Shown: one piece after another, positions 1-9,033 of the stretch
Numbering within the stretch: the stretch's first letter is position 1
How the letters are laid out: each line of letters opens with the position of its first letter
Source of the DNA: Thermococcaceae archaeon
Lineage (GTDB): Archaea > Methanobacteriota_B > Thermococci > Thermococcales > Thermococcaceae
DNA: 64,000 bases
Assembly (NCBI GenBank): GCA_030156945.1
Contig: JASGLT010000005.1
Span: forward strand, 1 to 64,000
Direction: 5' to 3'
Position numbers and translations under genes: made by a program
Notes under the pieces: model-generated
What the model was told of the DNA's origin: nothing
Seen by the model: only the letters and a program-made list of their open reading frames with translations
Database searches by the model: none

Positions 1-200
1 TTTTATGATCAGGATTTTCCTTTGAAAGCTCAATACAACCACCAATCAACCAAAAGACTTAAGTGCTTATAACTCTAACGATCTAATGGGAACTAGGGTG
101 ACTTATATAAGTTTCTGCTCAGATTTAAGTATAAACCTCCCAATAATGATGCATCCATACTGGTCCGGTAGTTCGTTGTTTAACATCCAAGGTGTTTGAG

Positions 201-767
201 ATGAAATTGGTAAATATCCAACACGATTCAGTGAGCATTGAGGATTGTGTGGCAAACGTTGTGATGAAGTCCCAGCGGGTACTCTCAAACACCGAGGGCT
301 ACATAGTGTCCTCAAAGATAAGCCTTACCTTCGGTGCCTTCATGAATCTCTCCGTTACGCTCGCCATAGATTCCGAGAAGGACATGAAGAAGGGGATAAT
401 AGCTGACTACTCCCACGGGAGGAGCCGTGGGGAGGCCCTTTCCCGGGCCATCGAGAGCCTCAACTCCAAACTGCCAGCCAGGGCTCAGATAGTCGACTTC
501 GAGACCGGCACCTACACCACGCCCGTAACGAGGAGGATATACGCTGTGGCAGTCGCCGTCTACAACTATCCCCTCGAAGAGAAGAGGCTCGATGGAATGG
601 GACCGGCTGAAAGGAGGAGCCTCCTGAGAAAAGTCCTCAGGGAGTTCAACTACAACCCGAAGGTCCTCAACATCTCCGAACTCGCCAGGGTCTTCGGCGT
701 TTCGCGGGACTCCATATACTACGACATCGAACAAATCCTTAAGGAAAGGAAGGTCAGGAAAGGCTGA
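201..767 (+). CDS. HTH-domain protein, function unknown
   Basis: A 188-residue protein. The C-terminal ~30 residues (ISELARVFGVSRDSIYYD) form a clear helix-turn-helix, so DNA binding is likely. The N-terminal ~130 residues are a compact alpha/beta domain I do not recognise. A GTG at 192 is in frame, but the ATG at 201 follows GGTGTTTGAG at a better spacing and is preferred. A TATA-like element (TTATATAAG, 103-111) lies upstream. The 3' end overlaps the convergent protease gene by 14 bases. A transcriptional regulator is the most likely role, by inference from the HTH only. Confidence 0.75.
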   Translation: MKLVNIQHDSVSIEDCVANVVMKSQRVLSNTEGYIVSSKISLTFGAFMNLSVTLAIDSEKDMKKGIIADYSHGRSRGEALSRAIESLNSKLPARAQIVDFETGTYTTPVTRRIYAVAVAVYNYPLEEKRLDGMGPAERRSLLRKVLREFNYNPKVLNISELARVFGVSRDSIYYDIEQILKERKVRKG

Positions 768-2028
768 AAGGAACCGGCGTGGCCGAGAGCACGAAAATAA
801 CAACAGCCACCACAACCAGAAGAAGTCTCTTCTTGGAGACCGGGCTAACTTCATCCAGAGCTCCCGGGTTTCCTGCAGAGCCCATGAGGAGTATAAGCAT
901 TCCCCAGAGCGTCCAGCCCACCCAGAGGATTCCCATGGCGACTAAAATTACTCCCAGGGCGAGGGTGAAGTAGCGGTGGGTTCTTTCGCTCATGAAGGCC
1001 CGCGCTATATGCCCCCCGTCAAGCTGGGCCGCGGGGATGAGGTTCAGGAAGGTAACTAATATGCCCACCCAGCCCGCAATCGCCATGGGGTGGAGATAGA
1101 GAACGTAGTCTCCGCTCTGGCTCAGGGAGAGCTTCATCAGGAGGTAGAAGAATAGGTTGCTCCCAAAGGCTATGCCCCCTTCCGACGGGAGCGCCGAGGG
1201 TGGGACCATCACCGATAGTTTTATGCCAATCAAGGTTACCGGGATTGCCACAAGGAAGCCCGCTATCGGCCCGCTGACACCGAGGTCTATGGCAGCATCC
1301 CTCGTGGGGACGGGAGATTTAACCCTTATGAGGGCCCCGAGCGTGCCTATAATGTTGGGGAAGGGAATGAAGTAGGGGACGGTGGCCCTTACCCCGTGGA
1401 GGGTTGCGGCCGTTTTGTGGGCCAGCTCGTGGGTGCCGAGAATGGCAAGCACGCTCACAGAGAAAGAGAGGGCTATCAGGTAGGGATTCCTCAGTCCCGG
1501 GATTCCAAGGTAATCGAGGAGCCATATGAAGTTAACGGCCTGATAGTAGCCCGCCAAAAACGTCGTCCCGACCGTGGCCAGTAAGAGAATCCAGGGAAGC
1601 CAGGAACGCCTCCCCTCCTCCTTGACTGCAGGGAAGATGAAAAGCACGATTTTTCCGTTGCGTTTCTTCAAAGCGGCCCAGTATCCGAGCTCTTCAAGCT
1701 CACCAAGGACCCTTTCAAAATTCTTCTCGTAAATTTCGAGGACTTCAAATGCAGCCACGCGACCGTCGAAACCCTCGAAGCGCAGTGAGCAGAACTCAGA
1801 GAGCTTGGATTCCACTTCAGGGGAGAGGGGTCCATAAGCCCCAGTTGTCCCTTCCGTTGGGGCAGAGGCAGTTTCCACATTATCCTGCCTTTCCGACCCT
1901 TCGATGGAGTACCCCACGAGTATCATGTCGCCCCCGCATTTCGGACACGCCCGGGGGAGAATGGGCTCGGTGGTGTCAAGAACCTCCCTGTGAGCGCAGT
2001 TTACACACTCGTAGATTCCCCTCGGCAT
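754..2028 (-). CDS. Site-2 protease family (M50) membrane metalloprotease with N-terminal zinc ribbon
   Basis: About 424 residues from the ATG at 2028; an upstream in-frame start (2088) would run into the neighbouring gene, so 2028 is preferred. Residues ~7-33 contain CVNC and CPKC pairs that make a zinc ribbon. A soluble segment follows, then several membrane helices. The zinc protease signature HELAH is in the first part of the membrane domain and the third ligand motif LDGGH is near the C-terminus, as in M50 intramembrane proteases. The family cuts transmembrane substrates, often anti-sigma or regulatory proteins; the substrate here is unknown. Downstream of, and in line with, the phosphomevalonate dehydratase genes. 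Confidence 0.9.
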   Translation of the reverse strand: MPRGIYECVNCAHREVLDTTEPILPRACPKCGGDMILVGYSIEGSERQDNVETASAPTEGTTGAYGPLSPEVESKLSEFCSLRFEGFDGRVAAFEVLEIYEKNFERVLGELEELGYWAALKKRNGKIVLFIFPAVKEEGRRSWLPWILLLATVGTTFLAGYYQAVNFIWLLDYLGIPGLRNPYLIALSFSVSVLAILGTHELAHKTAATLHGVRATVPYFIPFPNIIGTLGALIRVKSPVPTRDAAIDLGVSGPIAGFLVAIPVTLIGIKLSVMVPPSALPSEGGIAFGSNLFFYLLMKLSLSQSGDYVLYLHPMAIAGWVGILVTFLNLIPAAQLDGGHIARAFMSERTHRYFTLALGVILVAMGILWVGWTLWGMLILLMGSAGNPGALDEVSPVSKKRLLLVVVAVVIFVLSATPVPFSLS

Positions 2029-2068
2029 CTCAACTTCCCGAAAAGGATTGGGAGGGAGGGTTAAAAAC

Positions 2069-2464
2069 TTACTCCTCCAGGACTTCAACCTCCCCGGTGT
2101 CAGCGTTTACCCTTACCCTCATCCCGGTTCTGAGCTTCGAGACGTCTACCTTGTCCACCATCGGTATACCGGCTATTATAGCACCTGTCGCCACTATGGT
2201 TTCCGCTTCACCGACTATTATTGCCTTAGGCGCTTTCCCACTCTTCTTGAGGGCATAGATTACATAAGATCCCACCGTTGAGCCTTTGCCCCTCGGGAAG
2301 ACGAGTATCTTGCCCGCTACGCTCTGTCCCTTTATGTCACTCTCTGCATCGGTGACGATTCCAGTTTCAGGGTCAACTCCTCCAAGGAACGACAGAGGTT
2401 TCTCAGAAACTACCACCTCCCCCTCGGCCTTCCCGCCAACTATCTTCCTCCCCTTCAGCTTCAT
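2069..2464 (-). CDS. Phosphomevalonate dehydratase small subunit (aconitase X swivel domain, DUF126)
   Basis: A 131-residue protein with the swivelling-domain pattern of the aconitase X small subunit, including FPRGKGSTVGSYVIY and a conserved AIIVGEAE segment. Together with the large subunit encoded 9 bases upstream it should form the Fe-S dehydratase that converts mevalonate 5-phosphate to trans-anhydromevalonate phosphate in the archaeal mevalonate pathway, the route to isoprenoid ether lipids. The family role is established for Aeropyrum pernix; assignment here rests on the paired large and small subunits in the usual order. Cytoplasmic. Confidence 0.88.
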   Translation of the reverse strand: MKLKGRKIVGGKAEGEVVVSEKPLSFLGGVDPETGIVTDAESDIKGQSVAGKILVFPRGKGSTVGSYVIYALKKSGKAPKAIIVGEAETIVATGAIIAGIPMVDKVDVSKLRTGMRVRVNADTGEVEVLEE

Positions 2465-2473
2465 GCTCTCACC

Positions 2474-3634
2474 TCACGGAGCTTCATTTATCAGGTTCTC
2501 GGCATCGTCCAGCCTCACGCTGAAGCCGAAGGAGCGGAAGTAGAAGGCCGACTTACCGCTGTTGGTCGCTATTCCATTGTACCAGCCCTTTATCGGAGAG
2601 ACGACGAAGCATGCGTCCGGGACTATCCTCCCGTTGTAGCGCTCTATGACTTCCGTGTAGCCGAGGGCATCAGCCAAAGCCTTCACCGCCCTGCTCGCCG
2701 TGATGAAGAGGGGTATCTTGAGGGGCTTCCCGCGCATTCTGAGGAGCTCAGCAATTTCTTTCACCTCGGGCAGGGAAGCGTGGGGACAGCCAATTAAAAT
2801 CATGTCTATTTCGCCCCAGTCGTCCTGGAAGGACTCCCTAACGGCTCTCAGGTCAGACTCCTCGACGGTTATCGTCTCCAGTTTGTCCGCTATAGCGCTT
2901 CTGTACTCTGGGGTCTCGCCCTCGACGTGGTAGAGGGCTACCGAGCCGGTAGCTGCCATCGCCGCCCCGAGCTCCTTCAGGAACTCCGTCTTCTCCGGCT
3001 TAAGGTTCCTCAGGTATGGGACGTCGTTTTCGAGGGCTTTACCGAGGTGGTAGCCGAGGGCAGAATAATCAACGAAACTTCTCACCCTGGCATTAACCTC
3101 AACGATGACCGTTGCCTTCCTGTTCTCATCGAGGTGAAGGCCGTAGTTGGGTGTTTTACCGACTATTGCCGCAGCTAAGCTCGACGGTCCGCCTTCCCTG
3201 TTCGTCCTCGCCCCCAGTATGGAGTTGGCAAAGCTTACCGCAGAGCTCTCGCTCCAGGCTACGTGGTCACCGAACTTGGGAAGGTTTGCGCCGTAGTAGG
3301 GGGTGCAGGTTGAGGTAACCTCTATTCCCATCTCGCGATACAGCCCAATGATCTCCGCCTGCTTCTCCATGAACTCTTCATCGCCGATTCCAGCCGGGTT
3401 GAGTGTAGTGTAGACGCTGACTTTTGCCCCAGCGTTAACGAAGTCCCTAAGGAACTCAATTCCGGCATCGCCGATGTTCTTGTAGGAGACCCCCGCAACC
3501 TGGGCGCTTTTTATCGGGATGAGCCTGTCGGCACCGTAGATGTCGCCGAGGGCAACCAGTATCTCCATGGCCTTCTGGAGGGCGTAGCCGTACTCGCCGG
3601 CTAAAATCAGTTCCTCCTCTTTCGTCAGGTACAT
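2474..3634 (-). CDS. Phosphomevalonate dehydratase large subunit (aconitase X catalytic domain, DUF521)
   Basis: About 386 residues starting at the ATG at 3634, chosen because GGTGGTGAC sits just upstream; the longer reading frame adds 17 residues without support. The protein contains the aconitase X features TCTPYYG, GARTNREGG and IGCPHASLPE, with cysteines that would hold the 4Fe-4S cluster. It forms the catalytic half of phosphomevalonate dehydratase with the adjacent small subunit. Transcription probably starts in the 3640-3725 gap shared with the divergent tRNA-Met gene. Confidence 0.9.
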   Translation of the reverse strand: MYLTKEEELILAGEYGYALQKAMEILVALGDIYGADRLIPIKSAQVAGVSYKNIGDAGIEFLRDFVNAGAKVSVYTTLNPAGIGDEEFMEKQAEIIGLYREMGIEVTSTCTPYYGANLPKFGDHVAWSESSAVSFANSILGARTNREGGPSSLAAAIVGKTPNYGLHLDENRKATVIVEVNARVRSFVDYSALGYHLGKALENDVPYLRNLKPEKTEFLKELGAAMAATGSVALYHVEGETPEYRSAIADKLETITVEESDLRAVRESFQDDWGEIDMILIGCPHASLPEVKEIAELLRMRGKPLKIPLFITASRAVKALADALGYTEVIERYNGRIVPDACFVVSPIKGWYNGIATNSGKSAFYFRSFGFSVRLDDAENLINEAP

Positions 3635-3727
3635 GTCACCACCGGCGAAAATAGGGGAGAAGGGGTTATAAAACCGCTCCCGCAAAGTTTATAAACCCTC
3701 CCCGGTTCACTAACTAACGGGTCGAGC

Positions 3728-3805
3728 AGCGGGGTGGGGCAGCTAGGAGTGCCCGCCGGGCTCATAACCCGGAGGTCGGAGGTTCAAATCCTCCCCCCGC
3801 TACCA
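3728..3805 (+). tRNA. tRNA-Met(CAT), initiator
   Basis: A 78-nt cloverleaf with acceptor AGCGGGG/CCCCGCT, anticodon stem CCGGG/CCCGG, loop CTCATAA, T-loop GGTTCAAATCC and encoded CCA. The A1:U72 pair and the three G:C pairs next to the anticodon loop are the marks of archaeal initiator tRNA. A TATA box TTTATAAAC (3688-3696) lies about 35 bases upstream of the mature 5' end. The 3' half also served as an attachment site (see the adjacent integrase relic). Confidence 0.95.
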
Positions 3806-4029
3806 GGCCACTTTTGTGCATTGATGTTTGTGTTTGTTCACCAAGTAGTCCCCCCTCATAAAGGGCTTGTGCCAGCTTTTGTTGCCTTCTCTGGATTGTG
3901 AAGCCTATCGGAGGATGATAGTTCAAAACGCTGTTTCTACCATGAACTCTGGCTTCGTACAAATCTTGCTTGTATTCATACCACTTACCCCGTATTTTGA
4001 CGGGAGTTCCCTTTGGTGACCTGAGGCAT
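3762..4029 (-). pseudogene. int(N) relic: N-terminal fragment of an SSV1-type integrase ending in the tRNA-Met gene
   Basis: The minus strand is open from upstream of 4022 through the tRNA T-arm and stops (TGA) at the tRNA anticodon. The peptide contains RGKWYEYK, then about 45 residues, then the tRNA-encoded GGGFEPPTSG. SSV1 integrase has the same plan: a KGRYYVYK-like segment near residue 20 and PPGFEPGTSG encoded by the attachment site near residue 70. An ATG (4029) is one frame away, so a 1-base indel near the AAAGGG at ~4012 probably broke the start. No int(C) half or second tRNA 3' copy is seen nearby, so the element itself is gone. GFEP alone is a trivial tRNA antisense peptide; the upstream segment makes the case. 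Confidence 0.6.
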
Positions 4030-4076
4030 GTCCGGGGATAACTTTTTAAACTCCTTCCGCTACGCCGATGCGAAGG

Positions 4077-4100
4077 GGCGGCCGGCGGGAGCTGGCCGTC
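4077..4100 (+). promoter_or_regulatory. Leader hairpin before rpsO
   Basis: GGCGGCC (4077-4083) can pair with GGCCGTC (4094-4100), one pair being G-U, around a 10-nt loop. The hairpin ends 3 bases before the GGGAGGTG ribosome binding site of the S15 gene. A TATA-like CTTTTTAAAC at 4042-4051 would put it inside the mRNA leader. A role in S15 autoregulation is only inference. Confidence 0.4.
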
Positions 4101-4117
4101 ACCGGGAGGTGTATGAT

Positions 4118-4573
4118 ATGGCAAGGATACACGCGAGAAAGAGAGGTAAGTCGGGTTCTAAGAAGCCCCCGAGGACTGCCCCGCCCGCATGGGTCGAGTA
4201 CACGGCGGAAGAGGTCGAGGGGCTTGTTGTAAAGCTCAGGAAGGAAGGCTACAGCGCAGCTATGATAGGCACAATCCTCAGGGACCAGTACGGAATCCCG
4301 AGCGTCAGGCTCGTGACCGGTAAGAAGATCACCAAGATCCTCGAGGAAAACGGTCTCGCCCCGGAGATTCCGGAAGACCTCATGGCGCTCATCAGGAAGG
4401 CCGTAAATCTCAGGAAGCACCTCGAGCAGCACCCCAAGGACAAACACTCGATGCGCGGCCTTCAGCTCACGGAGAGCAAGATCAGGAGGCTCGTCAAGTA
4501 CTACAGGAGAACCGGAAAGCTCCCGGCCAAGTGGCGTTACGACCCAGAGCAGGCCAAGCTCCTGGTTCGCTGA
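4118..4573 (+). CDS. rps15: 30S ribosomal protein S15 (uS15, archaeal type)
   Basis: 151 residues beginning [18 protein letters not shown], the usual archaeal S15 start; the ATG at 4118 follows GGGAGGTG. Longer in-frame extension to 4028 is not coding. The protein binds 16S rRNA in the platform of the small subunit. It has the archaeal/eukaryotic N-terminal extension relative to bacterial S15. First gene of a probable operon with GAN and Pcc1, 30 bases ahead of the next start. Confidence 0.97.
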   Translation: MARIHARKRGKSGSKKPPRTAPPAWVEYTAEEVEGLVVKLRKEGYSAAMIGTILRDQYGIPSVRLVTGKKITKILEENGLAPEIPEDLMALIRKAVNLRKHLEQHPKDKHSMRGLQLTESKIRRLVKYYRRTGKLPAKWRYDPEQAKLLVR

Positions 4574-4603
4574 CCCCTTTCCTTCTTCTTCCGGTGATGC
4601 AAG

Positions 4604-6037
4604 GTGGATAAAGGAGCTTTCTTGGAGCGGGCCAGGGAAGGAGCTGAGCTAATAAAGATGCACATAGAGTTAGGGCACACCATAAGGCTCATCTCCCACA
4701 GAGACGCCGACGGCATAACAGCCGGGGCAATCCTGGCGAAGGCCGTTGCGCGAGAGGGAGCCAGTTTTCAGCTCAGCATCGTAAAACAGGTGAGTGAAGA
4801 CCTAATCAAAGAACTCGCCGAGGAGAGAAGGGAGATCTACGTTTTCAGCGACCTCGGAAGCGGCTCTATGGGACTCATCGAGAAGTACCTCGATTTTGCC
4901 ACAGTAGTGGTTGCAGACCACCACCCGCCCGAGAAGGAGTCCTTTTCCACAGATTCCCACGTTCTCGTAAACCCTGTTCCCTTCGGGGCCAACAGCGTTC
5001 GCGACCTGAGCGGTTCCGGAGTTGCCTACTTCGTTGCCAAGGAGATTTCCAGGGAAAACGCGGATTCGGCTTACATAGCCATGGTGGGTGCGGTCGGTGA
5101 TATGCAGGATGTCGACGGGACCTTCCACGGCATGAACCTCGACATAATCGAGGACGGAAAGGAGCTGGGAGTTCTGGAAGTCAGGAAGGAGCTCAGGCTG
5201 TTCGGGAGGGAGAGCAGGCCGCTTTACCAGATGCTGGCATACTCAACAAACCCCGAGCTCCCGGAGATAACCGGCGACGAGAGGAAGGCCATCGAATGGC
5301 TGAGGAGCAGGGGCTTTGACCCGGACATGAAGTACTGGCAGCTGAGGGAAGAGGAGAAGAGGAAGCTCCACGATGCCCTCGTCATCCACATGATAAAGCA
5401 CAACGCCCCCAAGGAGGCAATAGACAGGCTCATAGGCGACGTTGTGATAAGCCCCCGCTATCCAGAAGGGGATTCAAGACACGAGGCGAGGGAGTTCGCC
5501 ACGCTCCTGAACGCGACTGGCAGGCTCAATGCAGGGACCCTGGGGGTGGCTATATGCCTGGGAGACGAGAACGCCTACCAAAAAGCCCTGAAGATGCTCG
5601 AAGACTACAAGAGGGAGCAGATTGAGGCCAGGAAGTTTATAATCCAGAACTGGAACATGGCGGAGGAAGGAGAGCACGCCTACGTCTTCTACGCTGGAAA
5701 GAACATAAGGGACACCCTCGTCGGAATAGCGGCCAACATGGCCATAAACTCCGGCCTTGCCAACCCCGAAAAGCCCGTAATAATCCTGGCGGACAGCGAG
5801 GAGGACGAGAATCTCGTTAAGGGCTCAGCGAGAACAACTGAAAGGGCACTCCAGAAGGGCTACCACCTCGGGGAGGCCCTGAAAGAGATAGCGGAAAAGC
5901 TCGGAGGAGAGGGAGGGGGGCATGCAATAGCGGCAGGGATAAGGTTCCCCAAAGCGAAGCTCGAAGAATTCATCAAACTCATCAACGAGCTCCTCGGAAA
6001 GCAGGTGAGGGAGAATGGAGATAAGAGCGAGAGCTGA
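4604..6037 (+). CDS. gan: GAN: GINS-associated nuclease, archaeal RecJ-like DHH exonuclease
   Basis: 477 residues from a GTG start after GGTGATG. DHH superfamily motifs are in order: [12 protein letters not shown] (~residues 31-42), SDLGSG, ADHHPP (~105) and the DHHA1 glycine-rich [12 protein letters not shown] near the C-terminus. In Thermococcales this protein is a 5'-3' ssDNA exonuclease bound to the GINS complex of the replicative helicase and is the archaeal counterpart of Cdc45/RecJ. The 3' end overlaps the Pcc1 gene by 23 bases, which suggests coupled translation. Confidence 0.9.
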   Translation: MDKGAFLERAREGAELIKMHIELGHTIRLISHRDADGITAGAILAKAVAREGASFQLSIVKQVSEDLIKELAEERREIYVFSDLGSGSMGLIEKYLDFATVVVADHHPPEKESFSTDSHVLVNPVPFGANSVRDLSGSGVAYFVAKEISRENADSAYIAMVGAVGDMQDVDGTFHGMNLDIIEDGKELGVLEVRKELRLFGRESRPLYQMLAYSTNPELPEITGDERKAIEWLRSRGFDPDMKYWQLREEEKRKLHDALVIHMIKHNAPKEAIDRLIGDVVISPRYPEGDSRHEAREFATLLNATGRLNAGTLGVAICLGDENAYQKALKMLEDYKREQIEARKFIIQNWNMAEEGEHAYVFYAGKNIRDTLVGIAANMAINSGLANPEKPVIILADSEEDENLVKGSARTTERALQKGYHLGEALKEIAEKLGGEGGGHAIAAGIRFPKAKLEEFIKLINELLGKQVRENGDKSES

Positions 6038-6275
6038 ACTAGTATGGCATTACCGTGACGAGGATAAGGCGAGGGCAATAGCGGAAGCTATAGAAGTCGA
6101 CAACAAGTCCATACCACCTTCGCTAAAGAAAAGTTTAAATGTGGAAACCCGATGGGTTGATGGGGACGTAATAACAAAGGTTAAATACCGGGGAGAAATT
6201 GAGACTCTCATCAAGGCACTGGATGACCTTGTGTTTTCCGTCAAAATCGCGGAGGAAATCGCTGAAAAGGCGTGA
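6015..6275 (+). CDS. pcc1: KEOPS complex subunit Pcc1
   Basis: 86 residues of the Pcc1 family, including the central [17 protein letters not shown] segment and the C-terminal dimerisation helix. Pcc1 is the dimer core of KEOPS, which with Kae1, Bud32 and Cgi121 makes t6A37 on ANN-decoding tRNAs. It overlaps the end of the GAN gene and is followed 15 bases later by S3Ae, so it lies in a translation and replication operon. Confidence 0.92.
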   Translation: MEIRARAELVWHYRDEDKARAIAEAIEVDNKSIPPSLKKSLNVETRWVDGDVITKVKYRGEIETLIKALDDLVFSVKIAEEIAEKA

Positions 6276-6290
6276 ACTGGAGGTGTTAAG

Positions 6291-6893
6291 ATGGCGAAAG
6301 CTAATCCGAGAAGAAGGGTTGCGGCTGCAAAGGATAAGTGGAAGCTCAAGGAGTGGTACGTTGTCTACGCTCCCGACTTCTTTGGGAGCAAGGAGATAGG
6401 CCTCACACCTGCCGATGATCCCGAGAAAGTAATCGGCAGGGTAATCGAGACCACGCTGAAAGACCTTACCGGTGACTTTACAAAGGGACACGTGAAGCTC
6501 TACTTCAAGATATACGACGTGAAGGGACAGAACGCCTACACCAAGTTCAAGGGGCACACTCTCGCGCGCTCGTACATCCGCTCCCTCGTCAGGAGGAGGA
6601 CAACGAGGGTTGACGGCATTTTCAACGTGACCACCAAGGACGGCTACAAGCTTCGCGTCATGGGAATGGTGATAGCCTACAGGAGGATTCAGACCAGCCA
6701 GGAGAGGGCAATCAGGGAAATCATCAGGGAAATCATCTACAGGAAGGCCGAGGAGCTCAACTTCCAGGACTTCGTTCTCCAGTCCGTCACCGGACAGATA
6801 GCAAGTGAGATAGCCAAGGAAGCGAGGAAGATATACCCGATAAAGAGGGCCGAAGTTAGGAAGATAAAGGTCCTCGCCGAGCCCGAGGCCTGA
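6291..6893 (+). CDS. rps3ae: 30S ribosomal protein S3Ae (eS1)
   Basis: 200 residues, full length for the family, starting [18 protein letters not shown] and ending in a basic tail. A good ribosome binding site (GGAGGTG) precedes the ATG. eS1 sits on the platform near the mRNA exit. T-rich tracts just after the stop (about 6897-6917) look like a Thermococcales oligo-T terminator, so the S15-GAN-Pcc1-S3Ae unit probably ends here. Confidence 0.97.
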   Translation: MAKANPRRRVAAAKDKWKLKEWYVVYAPDFFGSKEIGLTPADDPEKVIGRVIETTLKDLTGDFTKGHVKLYFKIYDVKGQNAYTKFKGHTLARSYIRSLVRRRTTRVDGIFNVTTKDGYKLRVMGMVIAYRRIQTSQERAIREIIREIIYRKAEELNFQDFVLQSVTGQIASEIAKEARKIYPIKRAEVRKIKVLAEPEA

Positions 6894-7048
6894 AGGCTTT
6901 TTCAATTCCTTTTTGCGGTCTTCTCAAAATTTGCGCGACTCTTAGAATGCAAAACGTTATATTCTCCACCCCCTATCCCAACTTGTGAGCTTGTGAACCA
7001 TCCACGATCAAGTTCAGAATTATCTCGTAAATGTCTGGAGGTGGTATT

Positions 7049-8116
7049 TTGAAGCTTCTCGTCAAAACGCAGAAGGGTATGGAAGCGGTGGCAGGAAACT
7101 ACATCAAGGAGGCCCTTCCAGATGCGAAAGTTTGGGCTTCTCCTATGGGTTATTCGGGTCTCGTCATAGTTGAAACCAATGATGAGAACGTCGAGGAAAA
7201 ACTCCTCGAGATACCGGAAGTGGAGCGCGTTATCCCTGTTCTCGTCGAGACGCAAGCGGAACTTGAAGAGATTACAAAGTCCGCAGAGGAAATCGCCCGG
7301 TTCATAGGAGAAAAGGAAACCTTCGCCGTGAAGACCAAGAGGCGTGGAAAGCACGACTTTTCGAGCATTGACGTCAACCGCACCCTGGGAGCGAGGGTTA
7401 AGGAGCTGACAAACGCAGATGTAAACCTCAGCTGGCCCGATAAGGTGGTTCAAGTCGAGATAATAGGAGACAGGGCGTTCATCTCAGTTCTCCCCGGTGA
7501 GGAATACCGCAAGTACACTCCGGACAAGTTCGACGCAAGGAAACTTTTTTCCAAGGTTACCCTCGTCCAGATGCCATACTGGGGCGATTACAAAGCCTGC
7601 AGGTCCTTCGGCGAAAAAATTGGCAGGGCAGCTCAGGCCTTTGAGGTTAAGGAGCTCATAATAGCACCCAAGGAGAAGATGGACGCATACGAGCTTATGG
7701 AGTTCTTAAAGGGGATAAAGGTGGGCCAGGAAAGCAGGTACCAGATACAGAAGGAGGCATATCCCTGGAAGGTTGAGAAAGTTCCCGTTTCGGTTTGGGA
7801 CCTCTACCAGGTAGCCAGGGACAAGAGAAGGAACAAGAGACTCCTAATAATCACCGACCCCAAGGGGCCGACTTTAGCAGAGGTGAAGGAGAATCCGGCA
7901 AAAGATATGCACCACGCAAAAGAAGTCGTCATCTTCATAGGCTCCAGGGAGGGGATTCCGAGGGGACTTTTCAGGTTCGCCGACTACGTTGTTGACCTTG
8001 CACCGTACATGACGTTTGCAACGGAACACGGCATCCCAGCGACTCTGGTATCGCTCTGGGAGGTCTACGAGGAATTCCTGAGGGAGAAGGAGAAAAAATC
8101 GGACGAATCCAAGTGA
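7049..8116 (+). CDS. THUMP-domain SPOUT-family RNA methylase
   Basis: An ATG at 7031 is in frame, but GGAGGTGG (7037-7044) falls inside that extension and positions a TTG at 7049 as the start (reads MKLLVKTQKGME, 355 residues). Residues ~60-160 are a THUMP RNA-binding domain; the C-terminal ~120 residues (LLIITDPKGPTLAEV, then FIGSREGIPRG and a TEHGIPATLVS end) have SPOUT-like topology. Likely modifies a structured RNA, tRNA or rRNA; the substrate is unknown. Its own TATA-like element (ACGTTATATTC) lies near 6955. Rare TTG start deserves care when annotating. Confidence 0.82.
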   Translation: MKLLVKTQKGMEAVAGNYIKEALPDAKVWASPMGYSGLVIVETNDENVEEKLLEIPEVERVIPVLVETQAELEEITKSAEEIARFIGEKETFAVKTKRRGKHDFSSIDVNRTLGARVKELTNADVNLSWPDKVVQVEIIGDRAFISVLPGEEYRKYTPDKFDARKLFSKVTLVQMPYWGDYKACRSFGEKIGRAAQAFEVKELIIAPKEKMDAYELMEFLKGIKVGQESRYQIQKEAYPWKVEKVPVSVWDLYQVARDKRRNKRLLIITDPKGPTLAEVKENPAKDMHHAKEVVIFIGSREGIPRGLFRFADYVVDLAPYMTFATEHGIPATLVSLWEVYEEFLREKEKKSDESK

Positions 8117-8168
8117 GTCATTTATCCATTTTCCCTCTTCTCGGCCAGTAGATGAAAGGGGCAAACCT

Positions 8169-8227
8169 GGCGTCAGACCCTAAGGTCATCCTCACCCCTC
8201 GGGAATCCGCCGTATTCATCATCCGCC
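8169..8227 (-). ncRNA. C/D box guide sRNA
   Basis: Read on the minus strand: terminal stem GGCG, box C GATGATGA, a 13-nt guide, weak box D' CCGA, box C' AGGATGA, a ~9-nt guide, box D CTGA and the closing stem CGCC. The two 4-bp stem arms match perfectly. It begins 6 bases after the stop codon of the DUF92 gene on the same strand. Predicted 2'-O-methylation targets are the complements ending at D' (GAATCCGCCGTAT) and D (ACCCTAAGG). Box D' is degenerate, so the D guide may be the active one. Confidence 0.75.
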
Positions 8228-8233
8228 GGAGGC

Positions 8234-8944
8234 TCACATGAGCAGGGAAAGGGTTAATGCACCAACACAGCCCCCGCAGAAGGAAGCTATAAAGTTCGTG
8301 GAATTGTTATCCGTGATTCCCCTTTCCTCCAGGGTTGCACCGATGAGGCTGTCAAGGTTTACGCCAACGATGCCCCCGAGCACAATTGAAAACAGCATCC
8401 TCAAGGGCTCTGAAGCAAGGGGGATTGAAAATACCCCAACCGCAAGGATTCCCAACAGGGCGGCAAGTTCTCCCTGAATTGAGACCGCACCGTTTTCACC
8501 CGGGCTAACCGGCTTAAGGGTTGTTATTAGCCTGGGCCTCTTACCGAGAACCTTTCCCAGCTCGCTCGCCAGAGTATCGCCGCTCGCCGTCGCTATTGAG
8601 GCAAAGGTTGCAGCCCAGAAAACGTCCTGCCTTGTTATGTACTCCACTGCAATGAAAATGACCGCGGGGAGGCCATTGCCGAGTACATTCCTCCAGCTCC
8701 TGACCCCAAGCCCACTCTGGGCTATTCCCAGTCTAAGCTTCTCCGAGAAGCGGTAGCGAGTTGCAACAACGCCCGCAACCATGAAGGTCAAGAGGGCCAG
8801 AAACGGGTAAACCCCACCAAAATGCAGGGTTGTAACGCCGATTAACAGCGCTGTCAAAGTGCCTTTTGCATCAAGCGCCCTGCCCCTGTAAGCTCCCAGA
8901 GCGAGTATCAGCATCACTGCAACTTCTGCCGCTACCCTTTCCAT
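8234..8944 (-). CDS. DUF92/TIGR00297 integral membrane protein
   Basis: About 236 residues with six or seven hydrophobic helices and the family hallmark ATASGDTLASELGKVLG in the middle, followed by a SPGENGAVS segment and a C-terminal NNSTNFIASFCGG. Homologues include eukaryotic TMEM19 and the plant VTE6 phytyl-phosphate kinase, so a prenyl-phosphate or lipid-head-group reaction is plausible but not shown. The ATG at 8944 is preferred over GTG 8947 because GGTGG lies upstream. A C/D box RNA starts just after its stop. Confidence 0.8.
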   Translation of the reverse strand: MERVAAEVAVMLILALGAYRGRALDAKGTLTALLIGVTTLHFGGVYPFLALLTFMVAGVVATRYRFSEKLRLGIAQSGLGVRSWRNVLGNGLPAVIFIAVEYITRQDVFWAATFASIATASGDTLASELGKVLGKRPRLITTLKPVSPGENGAVSIQGELAALLGILAVGVFSIPLASEPLRMLFSIVLGGIVGVNLDSLIGATLEERGITDNNSTNFIASFCGGCVGALTLSLLM

Positions 8945-9033
8945 CACGGATTTCCACCTATCCTCACCCTCTGCAAGCCCTTTATTACTCTTTCTATCGT
9001 CGGTTGCCGAAGATTCGAATTTTCTTAACTCCT

